A stretch of DNA of 64,000 nucleotides from the NCBI GenBank assembly GCA_963781785.1, contig CAWAHD010000004.1:248001-312000 (forward strand), given 5' to 3'. The DNA comes from CAWAHD01 sp963781785 (lineage in GTDB: Bacteria; Planctomycetota; Planctomycetia; Isosphaerales; Isosphaeraceae). Positions 33,011 to 41,379 of the stretch are shown in pieces. The notes below the pieces were generated by a model. It made no database searches and was not told where the DNA came from. It saw nothing but the letters and a program-made list of their open reading frames with translations. Both the position numbers and the translations under genes were made by a program. Every line of letters begins with the position of its first letter. Positions within the stretch are counted from its first letter, which is position 1.

Positions 33011-33577
33011 GTGGCTCAAACCGTTCTCTACGATGCGTGCGTCCTGTACGCGGCGCCGCTGCGCGATTTACTCATGCGGCTGGCTCTGACGGGCCGATTT
33101 CAGGCTCGCTGGACGAACCGAATCCATGATGAGTGGACGCGGAACGTTGCGGCCAATCGGCCCGATATCTCGCCCGCGAGTTTAGCCCGATGTCGGCAGC
33201 TCATGGATGAGCACGTCCCCGATTGCCTCGTCACCGAGTACGAGGCCCTGATCCCGATGTTGACTCTTCCTGACCCCGATGACTGTCACGTGCTGGCGGC
33301 TGCGATTCACGGTGGGGCGGGTTTCATCATCACATTCAATCTGGGCGATTTCCCGGGGTCGGTTCTGGAACAGTTTGACATCGAAGCCATTCACCCCGAC
33401 GAGTTTGTCGTCCGCCTGTGGGATGACTATCCCTCGGATGTGCTTGGCGCGGTGCGGCTTCAGCGAGCGGGATTGAAGAAGCCCCCAAAGACCGCCGCCG
33501 AATACCTTGCGGTCCTCGAACGGTGTCAGCTTCCCGCGACGGCAGGTCGGCTTCGACCGTATGCAATCCAGATTTGA
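33011..33577 (+). CDS. PIN-domain ribonuclease toxin
   Basis: The product is 188 residues from a GTG, immediately after the HTH antitoxin. PIN nucleases cut RNA using a cluster of acidic residues. Here these are visible as VLYDACVLYAAPLRDLL (first Asp), IHDEWTRN (Glu), and LTLPDPDDCHVLAAAIHGGA followed by IITFNLGDFP (late Asp residues). The domain covers residues 5-140, and a C-terminal helical extension follows. It belongs to the PIN branch paired with excisionase-like antitoxins rather than classical VapC; the target RNA is unknown. Confidence 0.85.
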   Translation: MAQTVLYDACVLYAAPLRDLLMRLALTGRFQARWTNRIHDEWTRNVAANRPDISPASLARCRQLMDEHVPDCLVTEYEALIPMLTLPDPDDCHVLAAAIHGGAGFIITFNLGDFPGSVLEQFDIEAIHPDEFVVRLWDDYPSDVLGAVRLQRAGLKKPPKTAAEYLAVLERCQLPATAGRLRPYAIQI

Positions 33578-33680
33578 TGCGAGAGATCTTGATCGTACGA
33601 TCGCCCATGCTCATCCAAGCGGACGCTCGCGGATGGCTACCCATCGCGAACGTGTCGCCTGCAATGGCGACGCCCAGATG

Positions 33681-34256
33681 TTAGTCAGCCGCTGCGTTGT
33701 CGCCCTTGGGCTGGATCGCCTCCGGCGGCGGGGCGATCGGCTCTTCTTTCTTCACCCGGTCACCCGGCGCATTTCCGAGGTTCTCATTCAAAAGGGAATA
33801 GGCGATTGGAGGATGGAGGCGGATCGCCTCCCACCATTCCGCGACCGCCTCGTCGCGCTTCCCCTGGGCTTTGAGCGCGCAGCCGAGGTTGTAGTGGGGC
33901 CAGGCGTCGTCAGGCTCCAGCCGGATCGCGGTGCGGAATTCCGCGACCGCCTCCTCTAGCTTCCCTTGCTCTACCAGCGCGATCCCGAGTCTTTCGTGGT
34001 ACATGGAGGTGCCCTGCTCCATCCGCGTACACACGAACCAGAGGCCCCCCAACAGGGCCGCCCCGAGGGCCGCGACTGCCAAAACCAGGGTCAGCGTGCG
34101 GCGCGCCCCGGTTCGAGAGGACGGGGAAACCGGGTGCTCCTCGCTCTGGCGAGCTGGCGCGTCAGCGGGGCGGCAGCGTGGGCAGAGGCCCGCCGCGTCG
34201 CCGTCCGAGAATGGTGCACCGCATTGCGGGCAAGTCGCGTGGTTCGCGTCGGCCAT
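33681..34256 (-). CDS. zinc-ribbon, membrane helix and TPR protein
   Basis: The product is 191 residues. It has an N-terminal zinc ribbon CPQCGAPFSDGDAAGLCPRC (residues 9-28), a membrane helix near residues 55-76 (LTLVLAVAALGAALLGGLWF) and two TPR units (YHERLGIALVEQGKLEEAVA and PHYNLGCALKAQGKRDEAVA). It ends in a charged Pro/Glu-rich tail. This layout is frequent in planctomycetes and suggests a membrane-attached scaffold. Partners are unknown. It is one of only two - strand genes inside the accessory island. Confidence 0.75.
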   Translation of the reverse strand: MADANHATCPQCGAPFSDGDAAGLCPRCRPADAPARQSEEHPVSPSSRTGARRTLTLVLAVAALGAALLGGLWFVCTRMEQGTSMYHERLGIALVEQGKLEEAVAEFRTAIRLEPDDAWPHYNLGCALKAQGKRDEAVAEWWEAIRLHPPIAYSLLNENLGNAPGDRVKKEEPIAPPPEAIQPKGDNAAAD

Positions 34257-34441
34257 GGGATCGGCCTCAGTTGCTGCGGCTCGGGGCGTCCGCTGGACTT
34301 TGATATGTCAAAGGTGCCGATAGCTTACCGAAGACCGGTATACCGTGCGAGGCTCCGGCGGCACGACCAGATCGGCGAATGATGGTTCATGTTCGAGTCC
34401 TCATCGTCTTCCGTCGGAGTCTTGCTTCGTCCTGGCAGTTA

Positions 34442-35263
34442 TTAGTGGCTACGCATTGCCTGCAATTGTTGCTTCAGCCAGCCGGTTTCCGCCGCATGAA
34501 GCGGCGGGCTGAGCGGTTTGCTGTAATTGATGCTTCGCTCATAGCGAGAGCGCTCGTAGATGGCGTCGATCATCGGCTGAAGGTCCAACGGGATGTCCGG
34601 ATCCGGCTTCGCCAGGGGTACGGGAATCGAGGGCGACGGAATCTGGAATGAGACCGGCCAGACCTGACACAGGTCGTATTTCTTGGCACGGGCTACCAAA
34701 ATCGTGTACGGACTGTCGGGCCACGGATCGAGCATGGGCATGCGCTGGCCACCGCGCAAGAGGTCGATCTCGACCAGGTTGACATCTCCCAGCAGCAGGC
34801 TTTGGCGCTTGCGAACGTACAGGTCCCAACCGGGCGTGTGCGGGCGCTTGTTGGAAGGTGAAAGGACCTCGATACTCGTGACCAGCCGGGTCTCTGGCGT
34901 GGCCTCGTAGATTTCGACGAAGGCCTCGCGATGCTCTTCCTCAACAAAAGCGCGCATCAGGATCGGCCCGCCGTTGACCACGGGCTTCGCCACGGCAGTC
35001 CCGGATTGATTCCTTGCCGGCTTCTTGCGCCGCTTTGCCGTGGCACGCAGGTCGGGAACGAACGGATGGCTGGTCTTGCCTTCTTGCTCTACCAGAACGA
35101 CATAGGATCGTTCCCCGGCACGCACGAGGTAACGCTCTGGAGCAGCCCGAGCCAGGGCGTGTTTGATCTCCGAAATGAGCTCGTGATGGAAATCACCCCA
35201 CAGCCCGCGAGCCTCGATGTAGGGATCCATGCCGGGAAACGGCGACTTCATGTCAGTTGGCAT
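34442..35263 (-). CDS. DUF4058 family protein
   Basis: The product is 273 residues, starting MPTDMKSPFPGMDPYIEARG with the family's invariant PFPGMDPYLE-like opening. Next come WGDFHHELISEIKHALARAA, then the core VTSIEVLSPSNKR and WDLYVRKRQSLLLGDVNLVE with the strands typical of a restriction-endonuclease-like fold. The family is common in cyanobacteria and planctomycetes and is sometimes discussed as a nuclease or AbiEi-like relative, but its role is unproved. The E..K pair in IEVLSPSNK resembles a nuclease active site; I report this as inference. Confidence 0.85.
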   Translation of the reverse strand: MPTDMKSPFPGMDPYIEARGLWGDFHHELISEIKHALARAAPERYLVRAGERSYVVLVEQEGKTSHPFVPDLRATAKRRKKPARNQSGTAVAKPVVNGGPILMRAFVEEEHREAFVEIYEATPETRLVTSIEVLSPSNKRPHTPGWDLYVRKRQSLLLGDVNLVEIDLLRGGQRMPMLDPWPDSPYTILVARAKKYDLCQVWPVSFQIPSPSIPVPLAKPDPDIPLDLQPMIDAIYERSRYERSINYSKPLSPPLHAAETGWLKQQLQAMRSH

Positions 35264-35464
35264 CTTCGGTCGCGAACCGCGCGTCGACCGGTACGGCGAC
35301 GACAGGCGCCGGCGATGGCAACGACTGCGCCCTGGTGATCGTGAACATGGTCAAGACTCCGTCAATTGTCCGCATTGTAAGTCCACGTCGCGACGGTGAC
35401 CACACGGAAGAACGAATTGGACGCGGCCCGCCAGGTGAACGTGGAATAGGGCGAACCTTGATTG

Positions 35465-35491
35465 CCGCCGGCGCTCGGGCGCGGGACGATG
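35465..35491 (+). repeat. dispersed LGRGTM motif, copy 3
   Basis: Closest to consensus: GCTCGGGCGCGGGACGATG preceded by GCCGCCG. It lies 66 bases before the start of the 35557 gene. Confidence 0.55.
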
Positions 35492-35556
35492 AGAAAACAG
35501 GGAACGGGCAGCCCGAAGAAAAAGGTTTACAACCAAGTGCGACGAGGTCCCGCTCA

Positions 35557-36411
35557 ATGTGCACGGCCTTACTCTTGTGCGTCCTCTCGTTCATTCAGGC
35601 CGCTGGTGAAAGAACGCCTCAAGGTCCGCGCGATAGCCTGGCGACAGTTTTTGAACGCGCGTCAAAGGAGTCCGATCTTGACGGGGCGGGTTTGATCCTT
35701 TCATCGTTGATTTCCGACGAATCCAGGATTCGCGCTGCTTTCTCGACGTCGGTGGTTCTGGATGAGCGATCGGTCTACATCCTCTTCGACGGAAACTGGG
35801 GTTCTCGTGCCCGCGTCGCCTGGAAAGATCATAAGGCATGGCACCGAATCCTGGTCGAGTCGACTTCCACGAAGCCTGAGTTGATTCGTCGGGTCATCCG
35901 CGCTGACCGTTACGAAACCTATCTTCGGACCAGAGTAGATATCGGAGGTGCGGCAACGATAAACACGTTTCCATTCTTTTCGTACGCTGCCGATGCGGAC
36001 GATCTCGTGGAGACCTTCATCGAGGTGCTCAGAAAAAACACGGCCCGGCCAGCGAAGGCTATTATTTCCCAGGAGAACAAGGTGCTGGTGACAGCCGAAG
36101 AAATGGAGGTGGATCTGCTTCAGATCTGGCAATTGCTGTGCGGTGTATGTGATCGCCTGGATCTCGTGGACAAAGCCACCACGAAGAACTGGCGAGGTCG
36201 ATTCCCGGAACTCGACAAATGGTTCAAAGAAAACCGGCCTTACATCGTATGGGACAATAGTAAGTCTTGTGTCCGGATCGACGACGAGGCCAAGGAGTCG
36301 GGGAGATCCACTCGAAGGGCATCAAGGTCCATTCCCGAACTCAAGCCGCCTTGGCTCCCAGTGGATGAATTGAATCGCCTTGCGCCGCCGGAACCGGGAA
36401 AACGCAGATGA
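35557..36411 (+). CDS. secreted hypothetical protein
   Basis: The product is 284 residues from an ATG at 35557. MCTALLLCVLSFIQAAGERT looks like a short signal peptide, cut after AAG. The mature protein is of mixed alpha/beta type (RAAFSTSVVLDERSVYILFD, then RVAWKDHKAWHRILVESTS) and ends in a Pro/Arg-rich tail. No family is recognised. An upstream in-frame extension to 35257 is rejected because it runs through the dispersed repeat and has biased composition. Confidence 0.55.
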   Translation: MCTALLLCVLSFIQAAGERTPQGPRDSLATVFERASKESDLDGAGLILSSLISDESRIRAAFSTSVVLDERSVYILFDGNWGSRARVAWKDHKAWHRILVESTSTKPELIRRVIRADRYETYLRTRVDIGGAATINTFPFFSYAADADDLVETFIEVLRKNTARPAKAIISQENKVLVTAEEMEVDLLQIWQLLCGVCDRLDLVDKATTKNWRGRFPELDKWFKENRPYIVWDNSKSCVRIDDEAKESGRSTRRASRSIPELKPPWLPVDELNRLAPPEPGKRR

Positions 36412-36490
36412 TCACGTAGGCGTCGCACGGTCCGCCTGGTTCCCGATCGCGCGAGACTCGCCAGATTTGGATCGGCGCGACGTCCCTGTG

Positions 36491-36517
36491 CCGCGGACGC
36501 TCGGGCGCGGCACGATG
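36491..36517 (+). repeat. dispersed LGRGTM motif, copy 4
   Basis: GCGGACGCTCGGGCGCGGCA then CGATG, 64 bases before the 36581 gene. After the motif this copy and the one at 35465 share a further degenerate 25-30 bases. Confidence 0.5.
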
Positions 36518-36580
36518 TTGAAAGCTGGAATGGGTGGACCCGAGTCCAGAATCCTCAGGCCGAGCGAGGATGACTATTCG

Positions 36581-36811
36581 ATGGGCGTCAGGAAAGTGCG
36601 GTTCACCATACGGTCGGCGATGATCGCCGTCGCGCTCGTCGCCGTTCTCCTGGTGCTGGAGCCACTCTTCTTCCGACACGCGGCGGACCTGGTTAAGTCC
36701 CATCACGAGTATCTCTTGTGGGAGGCAGTGGTTGGCTGGATCGTTCTGAACATCCTATTCATCGGGATCCCCGTCGCCGCGATCTGGGATATTTTCAGAC
36801 GCGGCGATTAG
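36581..36811 (+). CDS. two-helix small membrane protein
   Basis: The product is 76 residues. MGVRKVRFTIRSAMIAVALV begins the first helix in the usual planctomycete manner; the second helix is WEAVVGWIVLNILFIGIPVA. The C-terminus (IWDIFRRGD) is charged. The function is unknown. It is the last + strand gene of the accessory island. Confidence 0.5.
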   Translation: MGVRKVRFTIRSAMIAVALVAVLLVLEPLFFRHAADLVKSHHEYLLWEAVVGWIVLNILFIGIPVAAIWDIFRRGD

Positions 36812-36989
36812 GCTCGGAGGCCCACCTCGTGATCGGCGATTCAGTCGCCAGTTGTCGGCTATCGGCTTTCGGTGGGCAGAAACTGCCTTGCCCAGGCCGC
36901 GTCATCTTGGGTGAGTGGTGGGTCGGGGTCGCGGAGGTACAGGAAGTCTTCGTAGCCTGATTCGTCATAAATCCGGTCGAGTTACGCCA

Positions 36990-37025
36990 GACACCCACTT
37001 TACGAGGCTGTAAAACGTGGGTGTC
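36990..37025. repeat. family B hairpin, isolated copy
   Basis: GACACCCAC (36990-36998) and GTGGGTGTC (37017-37025) are perfect reverse complements. Inside them TTTAC and GTAAA pair around the loop GAGGCT, with a two-base bulge. This matches the palindromes around the RAYT gene at 47.4-49.4 kb. Confidence 0.85.
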
Positions 37026-37062
37026 GTACCAACATTTGCGCTGGACCGGTGGTTTTTCGGAC

Positions 37063-37476
37063 TCAGTTTACATTCTTCCGTGAAACCCGTTGGCGCCAAT
37101 GTTCGGGATCGGATTCGATCTCCCCCATGAACCGTCGCGCGATCGAACTTGGAGGGCGCGTACCTTGCTCCCATGAGCGAACCGTGTTCGGGTCGACCCC
37201 GAGAAACCTCGCGAACACGACCTGGCTCATGCCCAGGAGGTCGCGCACGCGGCGCACTTCCTCGGGGCCATACGCGGGGCGGACAAATTCGACCTGATAC
37301 GTTCGAGCCGTGAGCCTTCCGGGCAATGGCTCGCCGGACCGCACCAAATCGATCGCCTCTTGGAAGGCGGAAACGATCTTCGCACCAGCAGGGGACAGCA
37401 CCTGGGGACGAGAAGTGCGGGGTCTGGCTGGCCGTTTTCCTCTCCCGCCAGGTTTCCGGTGCACTCGATTATCCAT
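37063..37476 (-). CDS. HTH antitoxin (XRE/HigA-type)
   Basis: The product is 137 residues. The C-terminal helix-turn-helix reads GPEEVRRVRDLLGMSQVVFA, then RFLGVDPNTVRSWEQGTRPP, the usual MqsA/HigA-like DNA-binding pattern. GGGAG stands before the ATG. It follows the RelE-type toxin gene on the same strand with a 22-base gap, the toxin-first order seen in HigBA systems. It should neutralise that toxin and repress the pair. Confidence 0.8.
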   Translation of the reverse strand: MDNRVHRKPGGRGKRPARPRTSRPQVLSPAGAKIVSAFQEAIDLVRSGEPLPGRLTARTYQVEFVRPAYGPEEVRRVRDLLGMSQVVFARFLGVDPNTVRSWEQGTRPPSSIARRFMGEIESDPEHWRQRVSRKNVN

Positions 37477-37498
37477 CGACTCTCCCTTGTTACTTGTC

Positions 37499-37906
37499 TC
37501 AAGTGCGCGGCCGCCTGTGGCGGAACTCCGTCTCGAGTTCTAGTCGGTATGCCCGGACGATCGCTGCGATCGCGTGACGATCAGCCGGAGATAAGTCATC
37601 CCGCTCGTTCTTGCCAAAGACGACGGCCAGGACGATCGTCCCGAATTCCGGGAAATGGACGTAGCAAATTCGGTTTGCCCCACTTTTTCCTCGGGCCGAT
37701 TTCCGCCCGGAAAACCGAAGCTTCCGCAGCCCTCCTGTCCCTTTGATAACGGGCGCTCGAGTCGGGTCGCTGAGGATCTCGAGTTCGAGAGACCGAAGGT
37801 CGTCGTCATCGAGGCCGAGTCGCTCCCAATCGCGTAGGAACGCGGGGAACCAAACGAATCTCGGCCACTTCTCCGGGTCGAACGGACCCACTCCGTGCTC
37901 CTGCAC
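37499..37906 (-). CDS. RelE/HigB-like toxin
   Basis: The product is 135 residues. The core ILSDPTRAPVIKGTGGLRKL, then RFSGRKSARGKSGANRICYV and VVFGKNERDDLSPADRHAI, is the signature of RelE-superfamily toxins of the HigB2-type branch, which cut mRNA on the ribosome. The basic residues in RKLRFSGRKSARGKSG probably contact RNA. Partner antitoxin follows directly. Intact by sequence. Confidence 0.85.
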   Translation of the reverse strand: MQEHGVGPFDPEKWPRFVWFPAFLRDWERLGLDDDDLRSLELEILSDPTRAPVIKGTGGLRKLRFSGRKSARGKSGANRICYVHFPEFGTIVLAVVFGKNERDDLSPADRHAIAAIVRAYRLELETEFRHRRPRT

Positions 37907-38159
37907 CTCCCGGATCGTGACTCGACTCCAGAACCAATTCTACCACTGAGTGATAGAATCGACAACAGCCTAAGCGGATTTCTGTAGTCTCCTTTAATGA
38001 TGACTCAAGCAAGGAAAAAGGACAGCATCGCACTTCCGGATCCAGCGCGCCGACGGATTGAACGCGCCTGGTCCGATGCAAAGCCGCGGCGCCATCCGCT
38101 CGCAAAAACGCCGTGACAAAAATCTCTCCGGAATCCGGACGAACTACTCTTGCGTCCTT

Positions 38160-38195
38160 CTACAGCCTGTAGTAAAGTGCTACTACATATTGTAG
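38160..38195. promoter_or_regulatory. two BlaI-type operators before the blaI-like gene
   Basis: Two copies of the dyad CTACA-N3-TGTAG lie at 38160-38172 and 38183-38195, centres 23 bases apart and 56-91 bases before the start codon. BlaI/MecI repressors bind TACANNTGTA-like dyads, so these are probable autoregulatory sites for the pair that follows. The rest of the 344-base gap between the toxin gene and this operon shows no gene. Confidence 0.75.
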
Positions 38196-38250
38196 AACTC
38201 GTCCATCGCCGAGGGGCGGCGAAGGACTGGGAGTGAGGGAGGAGCCAACG

Positions 38251-38658
38251 ATGGCAAACCAGAAGAGGCTGAGCGTCGCGGAGCGAGAAGTCCTCGGAGT
38301 GCTCTGGGAGCATGGTCCGGCGACCATCCGGGAGATTAATGAGGTCTTGAAGGCTGGGGGCCGGCAGTGGGCCTATACGACCGTGGCGACTCTGCTTCAA
38401 CGCCTGGGGGTCAAGCGGTACGCTGCCGCCCTACCTTCCGCGGCACCTCGTGTTTTTCGCGCACTGGTCAGTCGCGATGAGCTCCTCAAGCACCGCCTGA
38501 AAGATGCTGCCGAAGAGCTCTGCGACGGCAGGGCGGCGCCGCTGGTCCTGGCACTGGTCCAGGGCAACCGCTTCTCCGCCGACGAGTTGACCAGGCTGCG
38601 CCGGCTGCTCGATGAAGCGGCCGGTAGTCCGCCGTCGTCTGCCAAGTCGAAACCCTGA
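38251..38658 (+). CDS. BlaI/MecI-type transcriptional repressor
   Basis: The product is 135 residues from an ATG at 38251 with GGGAGGAGCC upstream. The winged helix is VAEREVLGVLWEHGPATIRE, then QWAYTTVATLLQRLGVK; VFRALVSRDELLKHRLKDAA continues into the dimerisation helices. Such repressors are removed by cleavage signalled through a BlaR1 partner, and one lies 63 bases downstream. The segment RYAAALPSAAPRVF differs from the family's usual KGYVxRDRSGRAHVF and could be the trace of two compensating single-base errors near 38412-38450. Confidence 0.85.
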   Translation: MANQKRLSVAEREVLGVLWEHGPATIREINEVLKAGGRQWAYTTVATLLQRLGVKRYAAALPSAAPRVFRALVSRDELLKHRLKDAAEELCDGRAAPLVLALVQGNRFSADELTRLRRLLDEAAGSPPSSAKSKP

Positions 38659-38721
38659 CACACATCGCGGAACTGTGCAAAAGATAAGGCGATCGCGGTC
38701 CACGCTGAGGGGAGCACACCA

Positions 38722-40875
38722 ATGCTGGGATGGTTCGCGGAGACGACGATCGTGGCGGCGCTTCTGGCCGTTGTGGCAATTGTGGGGTGCCGGATCCGGC
38801 CTTCAAGTCCATCGATCCGGCATGCTCTCTGGCTCGTGGTCCTCATCAAGCTGATCACTCCCCCGCTTGTTGCGTGGCCCTGGGCTGTCCGGATCTCGGA
38901 ATTCCCCTGGCCAGAGGCGCCGCCTCGATCCGTCGCCGCTGACGTTCCTGGCGAACAATCTCTTCAGGTGCCGCCGGCAGTCGACCCTGAGCCGCTCGAT
39001 GCGGACATCAACGAGACCGCCTTCGTGCGGCGCGATAGCGATCGCGATAGCGATTGCGCTGGCGACGAGACCGAGCCGGCGCTCGTCGCCGCCTCGAGCG
39101 AGGTCACGCCGGTCGAGCCGGCACCGGCGGTCGCGGGCAGCGAAACAACGCGCGGATCGTGGACGCTGTGGGCCTCGTTGCCCACACGTGCGGCCGTCGA
39201 GCGCTCGTTGTTCTCGATCTGGCTGGCTATGTCGGTGGTGCTCGGGATCGGACAAGCGATCCGGATCATCCGATTTCGCCGCCGGCTGCGGCAGGCACAG
39301 CAAGCGCCGGCGGACCTCGTTGCGGAAGCGCTCCAGATCGGCTGGCAACTGGGTGTGTCGGTTCCGAAAATGCGGGTCGTCCCGGAACTGGGTACGCCCA
39401 TGCTCTGGTGTCTGGGCAGGCCGCTCTTGCTGTTGCCGGAGCCGCTGGTCAAGACTCTTCCTGTGGACCGATGGCGGGGAATCTTGACCCACGAGCTGGC
39501 GCATCTGCGCCGTGGCGACCACTGGGTGAGCCGGATCGAGCTGGCTGCCGGCCTCTTCTGGTGGTGGAACCCTCTCTACTGGCTGACGCGCGCCCGGCTC
39601 GACTCCGAGGCCGAGCTCGCCTGCGACGCCTGGGTGGTCTCGACTCTGCCCAAGGATCGTCTGACCTATGCCGAGGTGCTCTTCGATATCTGCGCAACGC
39701 TGTCCCAGGCCAGACCGGCATTACCCACGTTGGGTGTTGCCGGCTCGGGTCGATTCTTTGAGCGGAGGTTGACCATGATCTTGCACGACCACGTCCGTTG
39801 CCGTCTCTCCCCCCTGGCCCTCGTGGGCGCAGCTCTGCTTGCGCTATTTGCTTTGCCGTCGTGGCTGGTAGCCAAACCGTCGATTCCCGCCGCAGCAGAG
39901 GAGACCGCCGTCCTATCGACGGCCCCGGCGTTCTACCAAAGCCCCGGCGCCTCAACCGGGGATGACGACGACGATCAAAAGGCTGCGAAACGCGACAAGA
40001 ACCGCAACGATGACGACGACGATGCGAACGACGCTGACGACGACGACGATGACGATGACGACAAGGCCGCCGCGCGCGCCAAGGCCGAGGCCCAGGTCGA
40101 GGCGGCGAAAGCCAATCTCGAGGCGGCGAAAGCCAACCTCGAGGCCGCCAAGGCCCGAGCGAATGCCGAAAAAGCCAAGGCTGATGCCTCAAAAGCCAAG
40201 GCTCCGAAGGTCAAAGCCAAGGCCAAGGAACTGGAGGAGGATTTCGACTTCGATGTTAAACTCGGCCCCGAATTCGAAAAGGCCATGGAAGCTCTGGGCA
40301 AGGAGATTGAATCCAAGTTCGGCCCCGAGTTCGAGAAGAAGATGGAGGCCTTGGGCGAGCAGATTCAATCGAAGTTCGGCCCTGAGTTCGACAAGAAGAT
40401 GGAAGCTCTGGGCAAGGATATTGAAGCCAAGTTTGGTCCCGAATTTGAAAAGAAGATGGAAGCCCTGGGCAAGGAGATCGAAGCCAAGCTAGGGCCCGAC
40501 TCCGAATTCGCGGAAAAGATGGAAGCCCTGGGCAAGGAGCTGGGAGAAAAGTTCGGCCCCGACTCCGAATTTGCGGAGAAAATGAAAAGTCTCGGCGAGG
40601 AGCTGGGAGAAAAGTTCGGCCCCGACTCCGAGTTCGCCAAGAAGCTCAAGGAAAAAGCCGCGGCGGCCGGTGGCGCCAGCACGTCGGAAAAGCGTTCCTC
40701 GCAGCCGTCGGATTCGGCACGTGGTGACGTGAAGTCCAAGCCGAAGTTCAAGATCGTCAACGATCGCCGGGTGCGCCGCATCAGGGAGCTCGAAGCTCAG
40801 ATCAAGAAACTCATGGATGAGGTCAAGGCGCTGGAAAAGAGCGGCGATCAAGACGACGACGACGACACCCCGTGA
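38722..40875 (+). CDS. BlaR1/MecR1-like M56 membrane metalloprotease with Asp-rich and repeat tail
   Basis: The product is 717 residues. Four membrane helices and the zinc-protease motif LTHELAHLRRGDHWVSR (about residue 255) plus EAELACDAW identify the M56 family, which senses an outside signal and triggers loss of the BlaI-type repressor. A further helix lies near residues 362-385. The usual penicillin-binding sensor domain is absent. Instead there is an Asp-rich stretch (about 413-450, runs of up to nine Asp), an Ala/Lys helix (AKAEAQVEAAKANLEAAKAN), seven repeats of 19-21 residues (about 510-640, for example KFGPEFEKKMEALGKDIEA), then a short coiled segment (RIRELEAQIKKLMDEVKALE) ending in Asp. 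It is probably co-transcribed with the blaI-like gene. Confidence 0.88.
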   Translation: MLGWFAETTIVAALLAVVAIVGCRIRPSSPSIRHALWLVVLIKLITPPLVAWPWAVRISEFPWPEAPPRSVAADVPGEQSLQVPPAVDPEPLDADINETAFVRRDSDRDSDCAGDETEPALVAASSEVTPVEPAPAVAGSETTRGSWTLWASLPTRAAVERSLFSIWLAMSVVLGIGQAIRIIRFRRRLRQAQQAPADLVAEALQIGWQLGVSVPKMRVVPELGTPMLWCLGRPLLLLPEPLVKTLPVDRWRGILTHELAHLRRGDHWVSRIELAAGLFWWWNPLYWLTRARLDSEAELACDAWVVSTLPKDRLTYAEVLFDICATLSQARPALPTLGVAGSGRFFERRLTMILHDHVRCRLSPLALVGAALLALFALPSWLVAKPSIPAAAEETAVLSTAPAFYQSPGASTGDDDDDQKAAKRDKNRNDDDDDANDADDDDDDDDDKAAARAKAEAQVEAAKANLEAAKANLEAAKARANAEKAKADASKAKAPKVKAKAKELEEDFDFDVKLGPEFEKAMEALGKEIESKFGPEFEKKMEALGEQIQSKFGPEFDKKMEALGKDIEAKFGPEFEKKMEALGKEIEAKLGPDSEFAEKMEALGKELGEKFGPDSEFAEKMKSLGEELGEKFGPDSEFAKKLKEKAAAAGGASTSEKRSSQPSDSARGDVKSKPKFKIVNDRRVRRIRELEAQIKKLMDEVKALEKSGDQDDDDDTP

Positions 40876-40950
40876 CAAACCGCTGTTCCCGGGGAGGGAA
40901 ATCCGGCTCGGGTGGACGGGTTTTCCTCGCACCCGCCAGAGGCGAGGAGT

Positions 40951-41197
40951 TGCGATTCCACGTTGCCACGGTGTGTGCACTGGTGAGTATTTCTGGGTGG
41001 CACTGGTCGTACCCGACCAGTGCGATTCCACGTTGCCACGGTGTGTGCACTGGTGAGTATTTCTGTGTGCCACTGGTCGTACCCGACCAGTGTCTTCATT
41101 CCTGCGACGAAGATGCACAGGCTGGGCATCGGCCTCCGGCAAGGACCGGAGGCCGTCGGTCCTCCCGCCAAGACCACTGGTCGGGTACGACCAGTGG
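40951..41197. repeat. family C palindromes: 70-base tandem pair plus inverted copy
   Basis: Two copies of a 70-base unit start at 40951 and 41021. Each ends in a palindrome with arms CACTGGTCG and CGACCAGTG around TACC (41001-41022 and 41071-41092). A third copy, in opposite orientation and with 10-bp arms, lies at 41174-41197. They fill the space between the BlaR1-like gene and miaE, two convergent genes. Confidence 0.9.
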
Positions 41198-41379
41198 CAC
41201 CCAAGAATGATCACCAGTGCCAGCCACTTTTCGTCACCCCAGGGCTGTGGTGAGGGGACGGCGCCTATGTGATGGGGTTCTTGCTGCTCTGACGTGAGCG
41301 ACGCCTCGAACGCTTTGTCATCGCCGTGGACCGGGCATCCCAAAGTTCGCTCACCTGCGTTACTCGGCTGCGCTTCGCG

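Noticed and set aside
29079..36517. Integron-like cassette array
   Set aside because: The dispersed motif has no attC-type core (GTTRRRY pairs) and no integrase is present; only the weaker cassette-like interpretation is kept as a finding.
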